A DNA stretch of 64,000 nt from Bradyrhizobium sp. CB2312 (GTDB lineage: Bacteria > Pseudomonadota > Alphaproteobacteria > Rhizobiales > Xanthobacteraceae): the NCBI RefSeq assembly GCF_029714425.1, contig NZ_CP121668.1:5601501-5665500 (forward strand), read 5' to 3'. Position 1 is the first letter of the stretch; each line of letters begins with the position of its first letter. The notes under the pieces were generated by a model. It made no database searches. It saw nothing but the letters and a program-made list of their open reading frames with translations, and was not told the origin of the DNA. Positions 35,555-44,462 of this stretch are shown piece by piece. Both the position numbers and the translations under genes were made by a program.

Positions 35555-36208
35555 TCAGCTTTTGGCGACGGGCGGCAGCAGAGCCTGAAGCGCCTCGGCG
35601 CGCGAGCGCAGCCCTGGCGGCGTTTCGCCGTCTTCGGCAATCGTATCGAGCCATTTGCGCGCGGCGGTCGCGTCATTGTTGCGCCAGGCCGACAGCGCCA
35701 GCATCTCGCGCGCGCTGTGGCGGAAGGTCGATTTGGGCGCGGCCGAAGCCTCGAGCCGCTGCTGAATGTCGGCATAGGACGCGCTGTCGAGCAGCAAGCC
35801 GGCGGCGCGGATCTTTGCCATATCCTGCCACTCACCACCCACACTGCGATCGGCGGCGATATCATCATACAGCTTCGCGGCCGCCTTGGGATCGCGGGGG
35901 GCGGCCTCCGCCGCGGCGCGCAGCCGCGCCAGGGTGCGATAGCCCGACGGCGCCCTGGCGGCGAGCTCGGTGAAGGCGGCCTCGGCCTCGGCGTGCTTGT
36001 TCTGGTCGGACAGCTCGACGGCCTTCTCGAAGGCGGCGCCGGCCTCGGCGGCCTTCTTGGCCTCCAGGTATTGATAGCCGCGCCAGCCGCCGACAGCGGC
36101 CACGACCAGCACCATCAGGGCGATGAAGTAGATCGAATACTTATCCCACAGCTTCTTGAGCTGTTCGCGACGTACTTCCTCGTCGACTTCGTCAAATAAT
36201 TCAGACAC
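35555..36208 (-). CDS. YfgM-like membrane-anchored TPR protein
   Basis: 217 residues: a short cytoplasmic start (MSELFDEVDEEVRREQLKKLWDKY pattern in the first 24 residues), one membrane helix (about 27-47) and a periplasmic domain of tetratricopeptide-like helices (KHAEAEAAFTELAARAPSGYRTLARLRAA, KAAAKLYDDI). This is the layout of YfgM, an ancillary subunit of the SecYEG translocon that hands proteins to periplasmic chaperones. Its position upstream of the lipoprotein and der matches the conserved yfgM-bamB-der neighbourhood of other proteobacteria. Confidence 0.8.
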   Translation of the reverse strand: MSELFDEVDEEVRREQLKKLWDKYSIYFIALMVLVVAAVGGWRGYQYLEAKKAAEAGAAFEKAVELSDQNKHAEAEAAFTELAARAPSGYRTLARLRAAAEAAPRDPKAAAKLYDDIAADRSVGGEWQDMAKIRAAGLLLDSASYADIQQRLEASAAPKSTFRHSAREMLALSAWRNNDATAARKWLDTIAEDGETPPGLRSRAEALQALLPPVAKS

Positions 36209-36377
36209 TTATGCTAATCCCATGCCCGTCCGGGTGCGCGCGCCAATGCGTCCGCGTCAAGAATCCCGTACCCGCGTGGCGGCGAGGTACCCTAACGATA
36301 TGGCGGTGGCAAGGCAAAGCCAGCCCAATCAAGGCGTTAACCACCCGGCAGAAGCCCGAAACCACCCTCTGGCCGGC

Positions 36378-37970
36378 TCAGGTCCCCAAGAGCTCCCGCA
36401 GCTGCCGCTTCAGCACCTTGCCATTGGCATTGCGCGGCAGCGGCTCGGCAGTGATCGCCATGGTCTCGGGGACCTTGTAGTCGGACAGCCGTTCCGCGCA
36501 CCAGGCCCGCAAGGCATCGGCGGCCACCGGCGCGCGTGTCACCACGACGGCATGGACGCGCTCGCCAAGCACCGGGCACGCCCTGGCGATGATCGCACTC
36601 TCGACCACCGCGGGATGGCCGGCTAGGACGGATTCGACCTCGGCGGAATAGATCTTCAGGCCGCCGCGGTTGATCATGTCCTTCTGCCGGTCGAACACGC
36701 GGACAAAGCCTTCGGCGTCGACCGAGCCGAGATCGCCGGAGTGCCAGAATCCAGCGGTGAAGCTCTCGGCGGTCGCCTTCGGATTGTTCCAGTAGCCCTT
36801 GATGACGGAGGCGCTCCGAATCCAGAGTTCGCCGATCTCGCCGGGCGGCAGCTCACGGCCATCAGGCCCCATCGCGATGATGCGTGCACCGGGGCACGGC
36901 AGGCCCACGCTATCGATGTGGCTCGCGGTCAGCTCGCCCGGCATGATCGTCGACGGTGACGTCGTTTCGGTCGCGCCGTAGCAGTTCGCAAGCTTCAGGC
37001 CGGGGATCGTCGCCTTGAGCTTCTCGATGGTCGCGACCGGCATCGGCGCGCCGCCGAAGCCGCCGATGCGCCAGCTCGAGAGATCATAGTTGTCGAAATC
37101 GGGCTGGAGCAGGCAGAGATTGTACATCGCCGGCACCATCACCGTGTAAGTGACGCGCTCGCGCGCGGCGAGCTTGAGATAATCCGCGGCCTTGAACTCC
37201 GGCATGATGATCAGTGCGCCGCCGCAGCGGATCATCGTCGTGATGTTGGCGACGACGCCGGTGACGTGGCCGAGCGGCACGGCCGCGATCGAACGGTCCG
37301 CTGCCGTCAATTGCAGGCAGGACACGAACACCATCGAGGAATGCACGATGTTGCAATGGGCGAGCATCGCGCCCTTCGGCTTGCCCGTCGTGCCCGATGT
37401 GTAGAGGATCATTGCGGTGTCCTCTTCACCCACCTCGACCGGCGCCGAGGCCGGCGCGTGGTCAGCGAGCGTGGCGAAACGCGACAGGACCGGATCGCTG
37501 TCGACGACGACGCGGTGGATCACAGCGGGCACATCCGATGCATCGGGCAGCCGGTCGGCGAGCCCCGCCTCATGGATCAGGACCTTCGCGCCGCAATCGG
37601 CGAGCACATAGGCGATCTCCGGCTTCTGCTGGCGCGTGCTGAGCAGCACCGTGACGAGGCCCTCATGCACGGCGGCGAACAGCAGAAGCGGAAACTCGAT
37701 GCGGTTGCCGAGCAGGATCGCAACACGATCGCCGCGTTGCAGGCCGAGCTTGCGAAAGCCCGCCGCGATCCGTGCCGACCGCTCCACCGCCTGCCGCCAG
37801 CTCAGGCGGACGTCGCCTGCGATGAGCGCTTCGCCATCGGCATTGCGGGCGCAGGCGTCTGCGATCATCGCCCACAGGTTCGCGGGACGGTCGCAGAACG
37901 CCGGCACCACCCGATCGCCAAAGCGCGCCTCGAGACGCATCGGCGAAATCTGAGATTGCGACCAGTCCAT
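36378..37970 (-). CDS. AMP-dependent acyl-CoA synthetase/ligase
   Basis: 530 residues of the ANL superfamily; activates a carboxylic acid with ATP to acyl-AMP and then to acyl-CoA. Motifs: MILYTSGTTGKPKGAML near residue 185 (A3 P-loop), NCYGATETTSPS near residue 325 (A5), ELWIRSASVIKGYWNNP (A7 region), FWHSGDLGSVDAEGFVRVFDRQKDMINRGG region (A8 hinge) and the terminal lysine in PRNANGKVLKR. The family is certain, the acid is not; similarity in layout is to class I adenylate ligases acting on medium or aromatic acids. A 170-base gap before the YfgM-like gene holds nothing recognised. Confidence 0.88.
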   Translation of the reverse strand: MDWSQSQISPMRLEARFGDRVVPAFCDRPANLWAMIADACARNADGEALIAGDVRLSWRQAVERSARIAAGFRKLGLQRGDRVAILLGNRIEFPLLLFAAVHEGLVTVLLSTRQQKPEIAYVLADCGAKVLIHEAGLADRLPDASDVPAVIHRVVVDSDPVLSRFATLADHAPASAPVEVGEEDTAMILYTSGTTGKPKGAMLAHCNIVHSSMVFVSCLQLTAADRSIAAVPLGHVTGVVANITTMIRCGGALIIMPEFKAADYLKLAARERVTYTVMVPAMYNLCLLQPDFDNYDLSSWRIGGFGGAPMPVATIEKLKATIPGLKLANCYGATETTSPSTIMPGELTASHIDSVGLPCPGARIIAMGPDGRELPPGEIGELWIRSASVIKGYWNNPKATAESFTAGFWHSGDLGSVDAEGFVRVFDRQKDMINRGGLKIYSAEVESVLAGHPAVVESAIIARACPVLGERVHAVVVTRAPVAADALRAWCAERLSDYKVPETMAITAEPLPRNANGKVLKRQLRELLGT

Positions 37971-38041
37971 CGGAACGCCTCGGCTTATTGCTCTTGTTAT
38001 CTTCCGCGCACGATCGAGCGGTGCTGTCTTGTGCCGGTCGG

Positions 38042-38626
38042 CTAGATGCCCATGACGGGAACGCCGATCACGACAGGATGGAACGCAAAGGCCAGCGCCA
38101 GATACGCAACGATGCCGACGGCGACCGCGATCAGATCGTTGGTGACGCCGCCCACCGGGATCGGCGGCCCGCCGGCGTCCTTGCGATGCTTGAGCGAGAT
38201 GCGGTCATACACCGCCCAGCCCAGGAACGAGCCGAACAGGATGATGGAGCCGAGATCGCCGTTGGCGAGCAGATGCGCCGCCGCCCAGAGCTTGATGCCG
38301 GCCAGCATCGGATGCTTCAACGTCGCATAGATGCGGCCGCGCAGGTAGGAGGCGACCACCAGGATGACCGCGGGAAGCATCAGCGCCAGGGTAATGTGCT
38401 TGAGCGCCTTCGGCGGATACCAGACATCGATCCAGCCGGAACTGCGATAATGGGCAAAGCCCCAGATGATCAGCGCCAGCCCCGCAAGCGAAACGACGGA
38501 GTAGAGGAGCTTGTAGGTCCCCTCGCCCAGCCGCGCGATGGCCTGCCCGCGTGCCTCACGTTTCGTGGTGAAAACATGGGCCGCGAAAAACAGCACCAGC
38601 CCCAGGATCATGACCAGCAGACCCAC
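38042..38626 (-). CDS. NnrU family membrane protein
   Basis: 194 residues, six hydrophobic segments. The start is taken at GTG 38626, preceded by GGGGAGGATG, because the longer frame adds a non-family basic stretch. Conserved NnrU features: AHVFTTKREARGQAIARLGEGTYKLLYS, SGWIDVWYPP, and KHPMLAGIKLWAAAHLLANGDLGSIILFG with the histidines typical of the family. NnrU was first seen in denitrification clusters and is related to methyltransferase-like membrane enzymes; the role outside denitrification is unclear. No denitrification genes are nearby. Confidence 0.85.
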   Translation of the reverse strand: MGLLVMILGLVLFFAAHVFTTKREARGQAIARLGEGTYKLLYSVVSLAGLALIIWGFAHYRSSGWIDVWYPPKALKHITLALMLPAVILVVASYLRGRIYATLKHPMLAGIKLWAAAHLLANGDLGSIILFGSFLGWAVYDRISLKHRKDAGGPPIPVGGVTNDLIAVAVGIVAYLALAFAFHPVVIGVPVMGI

Positions 38627-38696
38627 GACATCCTCCCCTCGTCCAGCGCCCCGCCCATGGCGTATCATCGATTGGCCGCCGGTCGCAACTGACGCG

Positions 38697-39275
38697 CTAC
38701 TTGCCGGGCTCCCGATTGTCGACGTAGCGGATCGCAATCGGCCGTCCGGCCAGCGCGCCGCCGAGGCCGCCGGTGAATTTCAGCGGCAGACAGGCTTTCA
38801 GCGATGAATTGATCGCGTTGAGATAGGTGGTTCGGATGTCGGCGGGGACGCCCGCGGTCGCGTATGTCAGGCGTGGCGGGCCGATCAGGCCGCCCGCCTT
38901 GTTGAAGCTGAAACGCACCGACATCTGCATGCCCGCCCGTGTATTGTCAGAGGGTGGCGACCAGCAGCTGCGCAGCTCGGCGAAGAGGTCGCCGATCGTG
39001 TCGAGGTCGTGATCCGGCCTTTGATACTTGGCGCGATCGGCGTCGGACGGAACGCTCTCGATCGTGAGCTGGAGTTTCTGGCCGTAGGGATAGTCGATCT
39101 CGGGAATGCAGGGGCCGGGCTCGAGCGGGCTGCAATAATACGGCGTACAGGGCCGGCCGTCGAGGACGCTGCACGGCTCGTGCGAAAACGGAATCGGATT
39201 GATCTGGCGCGGCCGCGCGTCGGCCGCCATCGTCGAGATCGCCAGCAGGAGAAAAGGAAGGATGACGCGCCACAT
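38697..39275 (-). CDS. Secreted protein with a TonB-C-like domain
   Basis: 192 residues with a signal peptide (cleavage near ADARP, residue 21). A Cys-rich segment follows (HEPCSVLDGRPCTPYYCSPLEPGPC pattern). The C-terminal half has IGDLFAELRSCWSPP, MSVRFSFNKAGGLIGPPRLTYAT, and YLNAINSSLKACLPLKFT, the layout of TonB C-terminal-like domains seen in many rhizobial periplasmic proteins. Function unknown. The start is uncertain by up to 20 residues (several in-frame ATGs, weak Shine-Dalgarno). Confidence 0.65.
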   Translation of the reverse strand: MWRVILPFLLLAISTMAADARPRQINPIPFSHEPCSVLDGRPCTPYYCSPLEPGPCIPEIDYPYGQKLQLTIESVPSDADRAKYQRPDHDLDTIGDLFAELRSCWSPPSDNTRAGMQMSVRFSFNKAGGLIGPPRLTYATAGVPADIRTTYLNAINSSLKACLPLKFTGGLGGALAGRPIAIRYVDNREPGK

Positions 39276-39368
39276 GATGCGAGCTCGCGATGTCACACGA
39301 GTCGAAGGTGGCATTGCCTCTGACAACGTCAAGCCTGCGGACGTTCACATGCTTGCGTTCAAGCACGC

Positions 39369-39470
39369 TGTCGTCGCCCGGCTTGACCGGGCGACCCAGT
39401 ACGCCGTGACGGCAATGATTGGATCGATGGGCTGCGGCGTACTGGATTCCCCGCCTTCGCGGGGAATGAT
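39369..39470. repeat. Dispersed intergenic repeat (CGTCGCCCGGC type)
   Basis: TGTCGTCGCCCGGCTTGACC, GGGCGACCCAGTACGCCG, a short spacer, CGGCGTACTGGATTCCCCGC, CTTCGCGGGGAATGAT. GCCCGG-CTTGA-CCGGGC and CCCCGC-CTTC-GCGGGG are local hairpins and AGTACGCCG/CGGCGTACT closes the element. A related short unit is at 60613-60642. Confidence 0.75.
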
Positions 39471-39505
39471 AGTGGGGCGTGTGGCCAGTGGCGGGCGAGA
39501 GCGCC

Positions 39506-41128
39506 CTACCCTTTCTTCTTGACGTCCTTGACGTTGGTGAACTCGATGCCCTCGGCGCGCTCCCTGGTGTAGCCGAGATAGAACTCGTTCCGCGCCAGGT
39601 ACACGGGATCGCCGTCGACATCGTCGGCAATGCTGGAGGTGTTGGCGGCGATGAAGGTGTCGAGCTTCTTGCGGTCCTCGGAGGAAACCCAGCGCGCGAG
39701 CTGGAACTCGCTGACCTCGAATTCGACCGGCAGCGAATATTCGGCTTCGAGGCGCGCCTTCAGCACGTCGAGCTGAAGTGCGCCGACCACGCCGACCAGT
39801 GCGGGCGCGCCGTCGCGCGGCCGGAACACCTGGACCACGCCCTCTTCCGACATCTGCTGAAGCGCTTCCTTCAGCTTCTTCGCCTTCATGGCGTCGGTGA
39901 GCCGGACGCGGCGAACGATTTCCGGCGCAAAGCTCGGCACGCCGACAAAGTTGAAATCCTCGCCTTCGGTCAGCGTGTCGCCGATGCGGAGCGTGCCGTG
40001 ATTGGGGATGCCGACGACATCGCCGGCAAAGGCCTCGTCCGCCACCGAGCGGTCCTGCGCGAAGAAGAATTGCGGGCTCGACAGCGGCATGCTCTTGCCG
40101 GTGCGCACCAGCTTCGCCTTCATGCCACGGCTGAGCTTGCCGGAGCACAGGCGCGCGAAGGCAATGCGGTCGCGGTGGTTCGGATCCATGTTGGCCTGGA
40201 TCTTGAACACGAAGGCGCTCATGCGCGGATCGGTGGCCTCGACCTTGCGCTGGTCGCTGTCCTGCGCGCGCGGCTCGGGCGCGAACCTGCCGAGACCTTC
40301 CAGGAGGTCGCCGACGCCGAAATTGCGCAGCGCGCTGCCGAAATAGACCGGCGTTAGATGCCCTTCGCGAAACGCGTCGAGCTCGAATGGTTTTGAAGCT
40401 TCGGTGACGAGCTCGAGTTCGTCCTTCACAGCAGAGGCGTCGAGATTGGCGTTGAGCTTGGCGAGCTCGGCGATCTCGATCTGCTGCACGGCGCCGGTCT
40501 TGGCACCGCCGCCTTCGAGCAGGCGGACACCGCCGTTAATGACGTCGTAGGTGCCAAGGAAGTCGCGGCCGCGGCCAACCGGCCAGGTCATTGGCGTGGT
40601 GTCGAGCGCCAGGGTCTTTTCGATCTCGTCGAGCAGCTCGAACACGTCCCGGCTCTCACGGTCCATCTTGTTGATGAAGGTGATGATCGGGATGTCGCGC
40701 AACCGGCACACCTCGAACAGCTTGCGGGTGCGCGCCTCGATGCCCTTGGCGGCGTCGATCACCATGACGGCGGAGTCGACGGCCGTCAGCGTGCGATAGG
40801 TGTCTTCCGAAAAGTCCTCGTGGCCCGGCGTGTCCAGGAGGTTGAACACGAGGCCCTCGAACTCGAAGGTCATCACCGAGGTCACGACCGAGATGCCGCG
40901 CTCGCGCTCGATCTTCATCCAGTCCGAACGCGTGTTGCGCCGCTCGCCCTTGGCCTTGACCTGGCCGGCGAGGTTGATGGCGCCGCCGAACAGCAGGAGC
41001 TTTTCGGTCAGCGTGGTCTTGCCGGCGTCGGGGTGGGAGATGATCGCAAAGGTCCGTCGTCGCGCCACCTCAGAGGCAAGCGGGGAACGGGCCGGCGATT
41101 CGGCTGTGGTGGTGGCGATGTCGGACAT
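39506..41128 (-). CDS. prfC: Peptide chain release factor 3
   Basis: 540-residue translational GTPase that ejects RF1/RF2 from the terminated ribosome. G1 [18 protein letters not shown] near residue 33, G2 region with ARGISVV-type [14 protein letters not shown]3 [17 protein letters not shown]4 [10 protein letters not shown]. Domain II and the RF3 C-terminal domain (LAPVGVV-type [22 protein letters not shown] near residue 455) are present. ATG at 41128 gives [11 protein letters not shown]. Monocistronic; convergent with nothing, with the gdx leader diverging from its start. Confidence 0.95.
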   Translation of the reverse strand: MSDIATTTAESPARSPLASEVARRRTFAIISHPDAGKTTLTEKLLLFGGAINLAGQVKAKGERRNTRSDWMKIERERGISVVTSVMTFEFEGLVFNLLDTPGHEDFSEDTYRTLTAVDSAVMVIDAAKGIEARTRKLFEVCRLRDIPIITFINKMDRESRDVFELLDEIEKTLALDTTPMTWPVGRGRDFLGTYDVINGGVRLLEGGGAKTGAVQQIEIAELAKLNANLDASAVKDELELVTEASKPFELDAFREGHLTPVYFGSALRNFGVGDLLEGLGRFAPEPRAQDSDQRKVEATDPRMSAFVFKIQANMDPNHRDRIAFARLCSGKLSRGMKAKLVRTGKSMPLSSPQFFFAQDRSVADEAFAGDVVGIPNHGTLRIGDTLTEGEDFNFVGVPSFAPEIVRRVRLTDAMKAKKLKEALQQMSEEGVVQVFRPRDGAPALVGVVGALQLDVLKARLEAEYSLPVEFEVSEFQLARWVSSEDRKKLDTFIAANTSSIADDVDGDPVYLARNEFYLGYTRERAEGIEFTNVKDVKKKG

Positions 41129-41212
41129 GGCGGGAGCGTTTGGCAGGGAAAATGGGCCTGATCAAGCCTCATTTGGTGATTGCGGAGCCCTCCGGCCAGC
41201 CCCATATCCGCC

Positions 41213-41280
41213 GACGGGAGGGACGGCCCTCCCTTTCGCAGCCAATCGCCAGCGGGGACGACCCTGCCTTGAATGGAGGG
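41213..41280 (+). promoter_or_regulatory. Guanidine-II (mini-ykkC) riboswitch
   Basis: Two adjacent hairpins with ACGR tetraloops, the hallmark of the mini-ykkC/guanidine-II class. P1: GGGAGGG (41216-41222), loop ACGG, CCCTCCC (41227-41233). P2: GCGGGG (41252-41257), loop ACGA, CCCTGC (41262-41267) with one G-U pair. The Shine-Dalgarno GGAGG (41275-41279) follows P2 by 7 bases and the gdx ATG is at 41286. In this class, guanidine makes the two loops dock and frees the ribosome binding site. The gene that follows is a guanidinium exporter homologue, which fits fully. Confidence 0.88.
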
Positions 41281-41285
41281 TCGTC

Positions 41286-41600
41286 ATGGCCTGGAGCATC
41301 CTGTTCGTCGCCGGTCTTCTCGAGATCACCTGGGCGATCGGGCTGAAATACACCGAGGGTTTCAGCAGGCTTGTTCCGTCCGTCGTCACGCTCGCGGCCA
41401 TGGCCGGCAGCGTCATTCTGCTGGGATTTGCCCTCAAATCCCTGCCCGTCGGGACCGCCTATGCGGTCTGGACCGGGATCGGCGCGGTCGGCACCGCCAC
41501 GCTCGGCATCTTCCTGTTTGGCGAGCCCGCCACCGCCTTCCGCCTCGCCAGCATCGGGCTGATCGTTGCCGGCATCGTCGGCCTGAAGCTCGTCACCTGA
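41286..41600 (+). CDS. gdx: Guanidinium exporter, SMR family
   Basis: 104-residue, four-helix small multidrug resistance protein, formerly called Sug[23 protein letters not shown] carries the conserved membrane glutamate (Glu13) and the WAxGLKYT segment; [19 protein letters not shown] is the second family hallmark. It matches the Gdx subgroup, which exports guanidinium in exchange for protons, rather than the drug-exporting EmrE subgroup. The guanidine-II riboswitch directly upstream supports this strongly. Its 3' end overlaps the convergent pit gene by 8 bases. Confidence 0.93.
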   Translation: MAWSILFVAGLLEITWAIGLKYTEGFSRLVPSVVTLAAMAGSVILLGFALKSLPVGTAYAVWTGIGAVGTATLGIFLFGEPATAFRLASIGLIVAGIVGLKLVT

Positions 41601-42597
41601 AGAGCTGGACTGCCCACCAGGTCAGCGCAGCCACGATCGCCGAGGCCGGGATCGTGATCACCCAGGCATAGACGATCGAGCTTGCGACGTTCCAGCGCAC
41701 CGCCGAAACCCGGCGGGCTGCGCCGACGCCGACGATGGCGCCAGTGATGGTGTGGGTGGTCGAGACGGGAACGCCGAGGAACGTCGCCATGAACAGGGTC
41801 GCGGCACCGCCGGTCTCGGCGCAAAAGCCCTGCATCGGCGTCAGTTTGGTGATGCGCAGGCCCATGGTGCGGACGATGCGCCAGCCCCCCATCAGCGTCC
41901 CCAGCGCCATCGCCGCCTGGCACGACAGCACCACCCAGAAGGGCACCGAGAATTCGCTGCCGAGATGGCCTTGCGAATAGAGCAGCACGGCGATGATGCC
42001 CATGGTCTTCTGCGCATCATTGCCGCCATGGCCGAGCGAATAGAGCGAGGCGGAGGCGAATTGCAGGATGCGGAACGCGCGATCGACCGCGAACGGCGTC
42101 GAGCGCACCGAGAGCCAGGACACGATCGCCACCAGCAGCATCGCCAGCAGGAAGCCGACCAGCGGCGACAGCACGATCGCCAGCACCGTCTTCGACAGAC
42201 CGCTCCACACCGCCGCCGAAATCCCGGCCTTGGCCATGCCGCCGCCGACGAGGCCGCCGATCAGCGCATGCGACGAGGAGGACGGGATGCCCAGCGCCCA
42301 GGTCACGAGGTTCCAGATGATGGCGCCGATGAGAGCGGCGAAGATCACCTGGGCATCGACGATCGAGGGATCGATGATGCCGGTTCCGATGGTCTGGGCG
42401 ACGTGCAGGCCGAACACCATGAAGGCGACGAAATTGAAGAACGCGGCCCAGAACACCGCGAATTGCGGCCGCAGCACGCGGGTCGACACGATGGTCGCGA
42501 TCGAATTGGCGGCGTCGTGCAGGCCGTTCAGGAAGTCGAACAGCAGCGCGACGGCGATCAGTCCGACCAGGACGGGAAGACCCAACACGGCATCCAC
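41593..42597 (-). CDS. pit: Low-affinity inorganic phosphate transporter, Pit family
   Basis: 334 residues and about nine to ten hydrophobic segments. The N-terminal repeat [25 protein letters not shown] and its C-terminal counterpart [24 protein letters not shown] carry the GANDxA-like signatures of Pit (PF01384). Pit moves metal-phosphate complexes with protons. It is the second gene of an operon with a DUF47 protein, a pair known as orfA-pit in Sinorhizobium meliloti. A dispersed repeat separates the two genes. Confidence 0.92.
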   Translation of the reverse strand: MDAVLGLPVLVGLIAVALLFDFLNGLHDAANSIATIVSTRVLRPQFAVFWAAFFNFVAFMVFGLHVAQTIGTGIIDPSIVDAQVIFAALIGAIIWNLVTWALGIPSSSSHALIGGLVGGGMAKAGISAAVWSGLSKTVLAIVLSPLVGFLLAMLLVAIVSWLSVRSTPFAVDRAFRILQFASASLYSLGHGGNDAQKTMGIIAVLLYSQGHLGSEFSVPFWVVLSCQAAMALGTLMGGWRIVRTMGLRITKLTPMQGFCAETGGAATLFMATFLGVPVSTTHTITGAIVGVGAARRVSAVRWNVASSIVYAWVITIPASAIVAALTWWAVQLFR

Positions 42598-42616
42598 GGC
42601 GGCCCTGCCTTACTCT

Positions 42617-42697
42617 TCGCGCATGATCTCCGCGCAAACGCGTTCCGCGTTTGTCGCGAAGGAAAACCGCTGCACACTTTTCCGGATCATGCGCTAG
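42617..42697. repeat. Dispersed repeat (GCATGATC ... GATCATGC)
   Basis: GCATGATC (42621-42628) and GATCATGC (42685-42692) are inverted ends. Inside, AAACGCG-TTC-CGCGTTT is a perfect hairpin, followed by GGAAAACCGCTGCACAC and TTTTCC. The element ends in GCGCTAG, whose CTA is the TAG stop of the DUF47 gene on the minus strand. A diverged relative is at 46663-46736. Confidence 0.8.
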
Positions 42698-43338
42698 ACC
42701 TGCTCGATGACGATGCTGTTGATCTCGTTCGCGACGTCGTCAAAGCGGTCGGCCACTTTCTCCAGATGGTCGTAGATCTCGACGCCGACGATGAAATCCA
42801 TCGCGTTGCCATCGCGATGCTTGAGGAACAATTCCTTCAGCCCGATGTCATGGAGGTCGTCGACGCGCCCCTCGAGCTTGGTCAGTTCCTCCGTGATGGC
42901 GGTCAGCATCGCGACGTTCGGTCCGATCGATTGCAACAGCGGCAATGCGCGTCCGACCAGATTGGCGCACTCGATCAGGAGCCCGCCGATCTCGCGCATC
43001 GGCGGCTCGAACGTGCGGACCTCGAACAGCATCACGGCCTTGGCGGTCTGCTGCATCTGGTCGATGGCGTCGTCCATCGAGGTGATGAGGTTCTTGATGT
43101 CGCCGCGATCGAACGGCGTGATGAAAGTGCGTCGCACCGCCGTCAGCACCTCGCGGGTGATGTTGTCGGCCTCGTTCTCGAACTGGTTGACGCGCTGGCA
43201 ATAGACCGGCGTCTCCTCGCCGCCATTGAGCACGCCCTGGAGTGCAACGGCGCCCTGAATCACGGTCTGGGCATGGCGGTCGAACAGTTCGAAAAAGCGC
43301 TCTTCCCTGGGAAGCAGAGCGCGAAACCAACGCATCAT
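42694..43338 (-). CDS. DUF47 (PhoU-like) Pit accessory protein
   Basis: 214-residue helical protein of the DUF47/TIGR00153 family, related in fold to PhoU. The N-terminus LPREERFFELFDRHAQTVIQGA and the segments NEADNITREVLTAV and FITPFDRGDIKNLITSMDDAIDQMQQTAKA are diagnostic. Such proteins are encoded with Pit transporters and are thought to modulate them. It is promoter-proximal to pit. Its stop codon lies in the dispersed repeat at 42617-42697. A Pho-box-like direct repeat lies about 40 bases upstream of its start. Confidence 0.9.
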   Translation of the reverse strand: MMRWFRALLPREERFFELFDRHAQTVIQGAVALQGVLNGGEETPVYCQRVNQFENEADNITREVLTAVRRTFITPFDRGDIKNLITSMDDAIDQMQQTAKAVMLFEVRTFEPPMREIGGLLIECANLVGRALPLLQSIGPNVAMLTAITEELTKLEGRVDDLHDIGLKELFLKHRDGNAMDFIVGVEIYDHLEKVADRFDDVANEINSIVIEQV

Positions 43339-43377
43339 GGGGTCGCTACCGGCTCGAAATGGCCCGGCCCGAACGAG

Positions 43378-43395
43378 CCGTCACAAAACTGTCAT
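43378..43395. promoter_or_regulatory. Pho-box-like direct repeat upstream of the DUF47-pit operon
   Basis: CCGTCAC (43378-43384), AAAA, CTGTCAT (43389-43395): two heptamers with 11-base spacing that match the PhoB consensus CTGTCAT-N4-CTGTCAT at 12 of 14 positions. It reads on the + strand, opposite to the operon. In S. meliloti the orthologous orfA-pit operon is repressed by PhoB, which makes such a site meaningful in either orientation. Binding is inferred. Confidence 0.5.
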
Positions 43396-43492
43396 AGACC
43401 ATTTCGACGCCGCGCGCGTGTCTTCTCACGCCCGCGGAGCCGGATCATCCACCGCTTTAGCGCACCAATGAAATTGATGCGATATCAATGAT

Positions 43493-44461
43493 TTAGAGCG
43501 AGCGCCGGAAGTAATGGGCGATTTCGCCAATGACGCCGCGGCGGAAGGTGAGCACGCAGACCACGAAAATCGAGCCCTGAATCACCGTCACCCACTGGCC
43601 GAAGCCCGCCAGGTATTGCTGCATGGCGATGATGGCGAAGGCACCAACCACCGGGCCGAAGATGGTGCCGAGACCGCCAACCAGCGTCATCAGCACGACC
43701 TCGCCCGACATCGTCCAGTGCACGTCGGTGAGTGAGGCGTTCTGCGCCACGAACACCTTCAGCGCACCGGCAAAGCCCGCCAGCGTCCCCGACAGCACGA
43801 ACGCCAGGAACTTGTACTGGTCGGTGCGATAGCCGAGCGAGATCGCGCGCGGCTCGTTCTCGCGGATCGACTTCAACACCTCGCCGAACGGCGAGTTGAT
43901 GATGCGGTAGATCAGCAGGAAGCCGGCGAGGAAGCCGACCAGCACGACGTAATAGAGCACGGTCGGCTTCGACAGATCGAGCACGCCGAACATGCGTCCC
44001 TGCGGAATGCCCTGGATGCCGTCCTCACCATGGGTGAACGGCGCCTGGAGATAGATGAAGTACAAGAGCTGCGAGAGCGCCAGGGTGATCATCGAGAAAT
44101 AGATGCCCTGGCGGCGGATCGAGATGTAGCCGGTGATGATCGAGAGCGCGAAAGCCGCGGCGACACCGACGAGAATGCCGAGCTCCGGCGGCAGCGCCCA
44201 TACTTTCAGCGCGTGAGCGCTGCAATAACCGGCGGTGCCCATAAACATCGCGTGACCGAACGACAGCAGTCCGCCGTAACCGATCAGCAGGTTGAAGGCG
44301 CAGGCCAGCAGCGCGAAGCACAGCGCCTGCATCACGAAGAACGGATAGACCCCCGTGAAGGGCACCGACGCCAGCAGCAGCGCCATCAGCACGAATACGA
44401 TCATCTCGTCGCGCATCGCACGCGGGGTTACCGGCAGCGTGTCGTCCGTCAAGGCTGTCAT
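43493..44461 (-). CDS. livM: Branched-chain amino acid ABC permease LivM
   Basis: 322-residue inner-membrane permease with about nine hydrophobic segments. Characteristic parts are ACAFNLLIGYGGLLSFGHAMFMGTAGYCSA near residue 50, the EAA-like loop SIRENEPRAISLGYRTDQYKFLAFVLSGTLAG near residue 200, and VMTLVGGLGTIFGPVVGAF near residue 260. It is the last gene of the liv operon, starts 1 base after livH and would form the channel heterodimer with it. Confidence 0.92.
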   Translation of the reverse strand: MTALTDDTLPVTPRAMRDEMIVFVLMALLLASVPFTGVYPFFVMQALCFALLACAFNLLIGYGGLLSFGHAMFMGTAGYCSAHALKVWALPPELGILVGVAAAFALSIITGYISIRRQGIYFSMITLALSQLLYFIYLQAPFTHGEDGIQGIPQGRMFGVLDLSKPTVLYYVVLVGFLAGFLLIYRIINSPFGEVLKSIRENEPRAISLGYRTDQYKFLAFVLSGTLAGFAGALKVFVAQNASLTDVHWTMSGEVVLMTLVGGLGTIFGPVVGAFAIIAMQQYLAGFGQWVTVIQGSIFVVCVLTFRRGVIGEIAHYFRRSL

Positions 44462-44462
44462 A

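Noticed and set aside
41752..43491. 579-codon + strand open frame opposite pit and the DUF47 gene
   Set aside because: Composition is His/Arg/Asp-rich shadow coding; both genes on the minus strand have clear family signatures.
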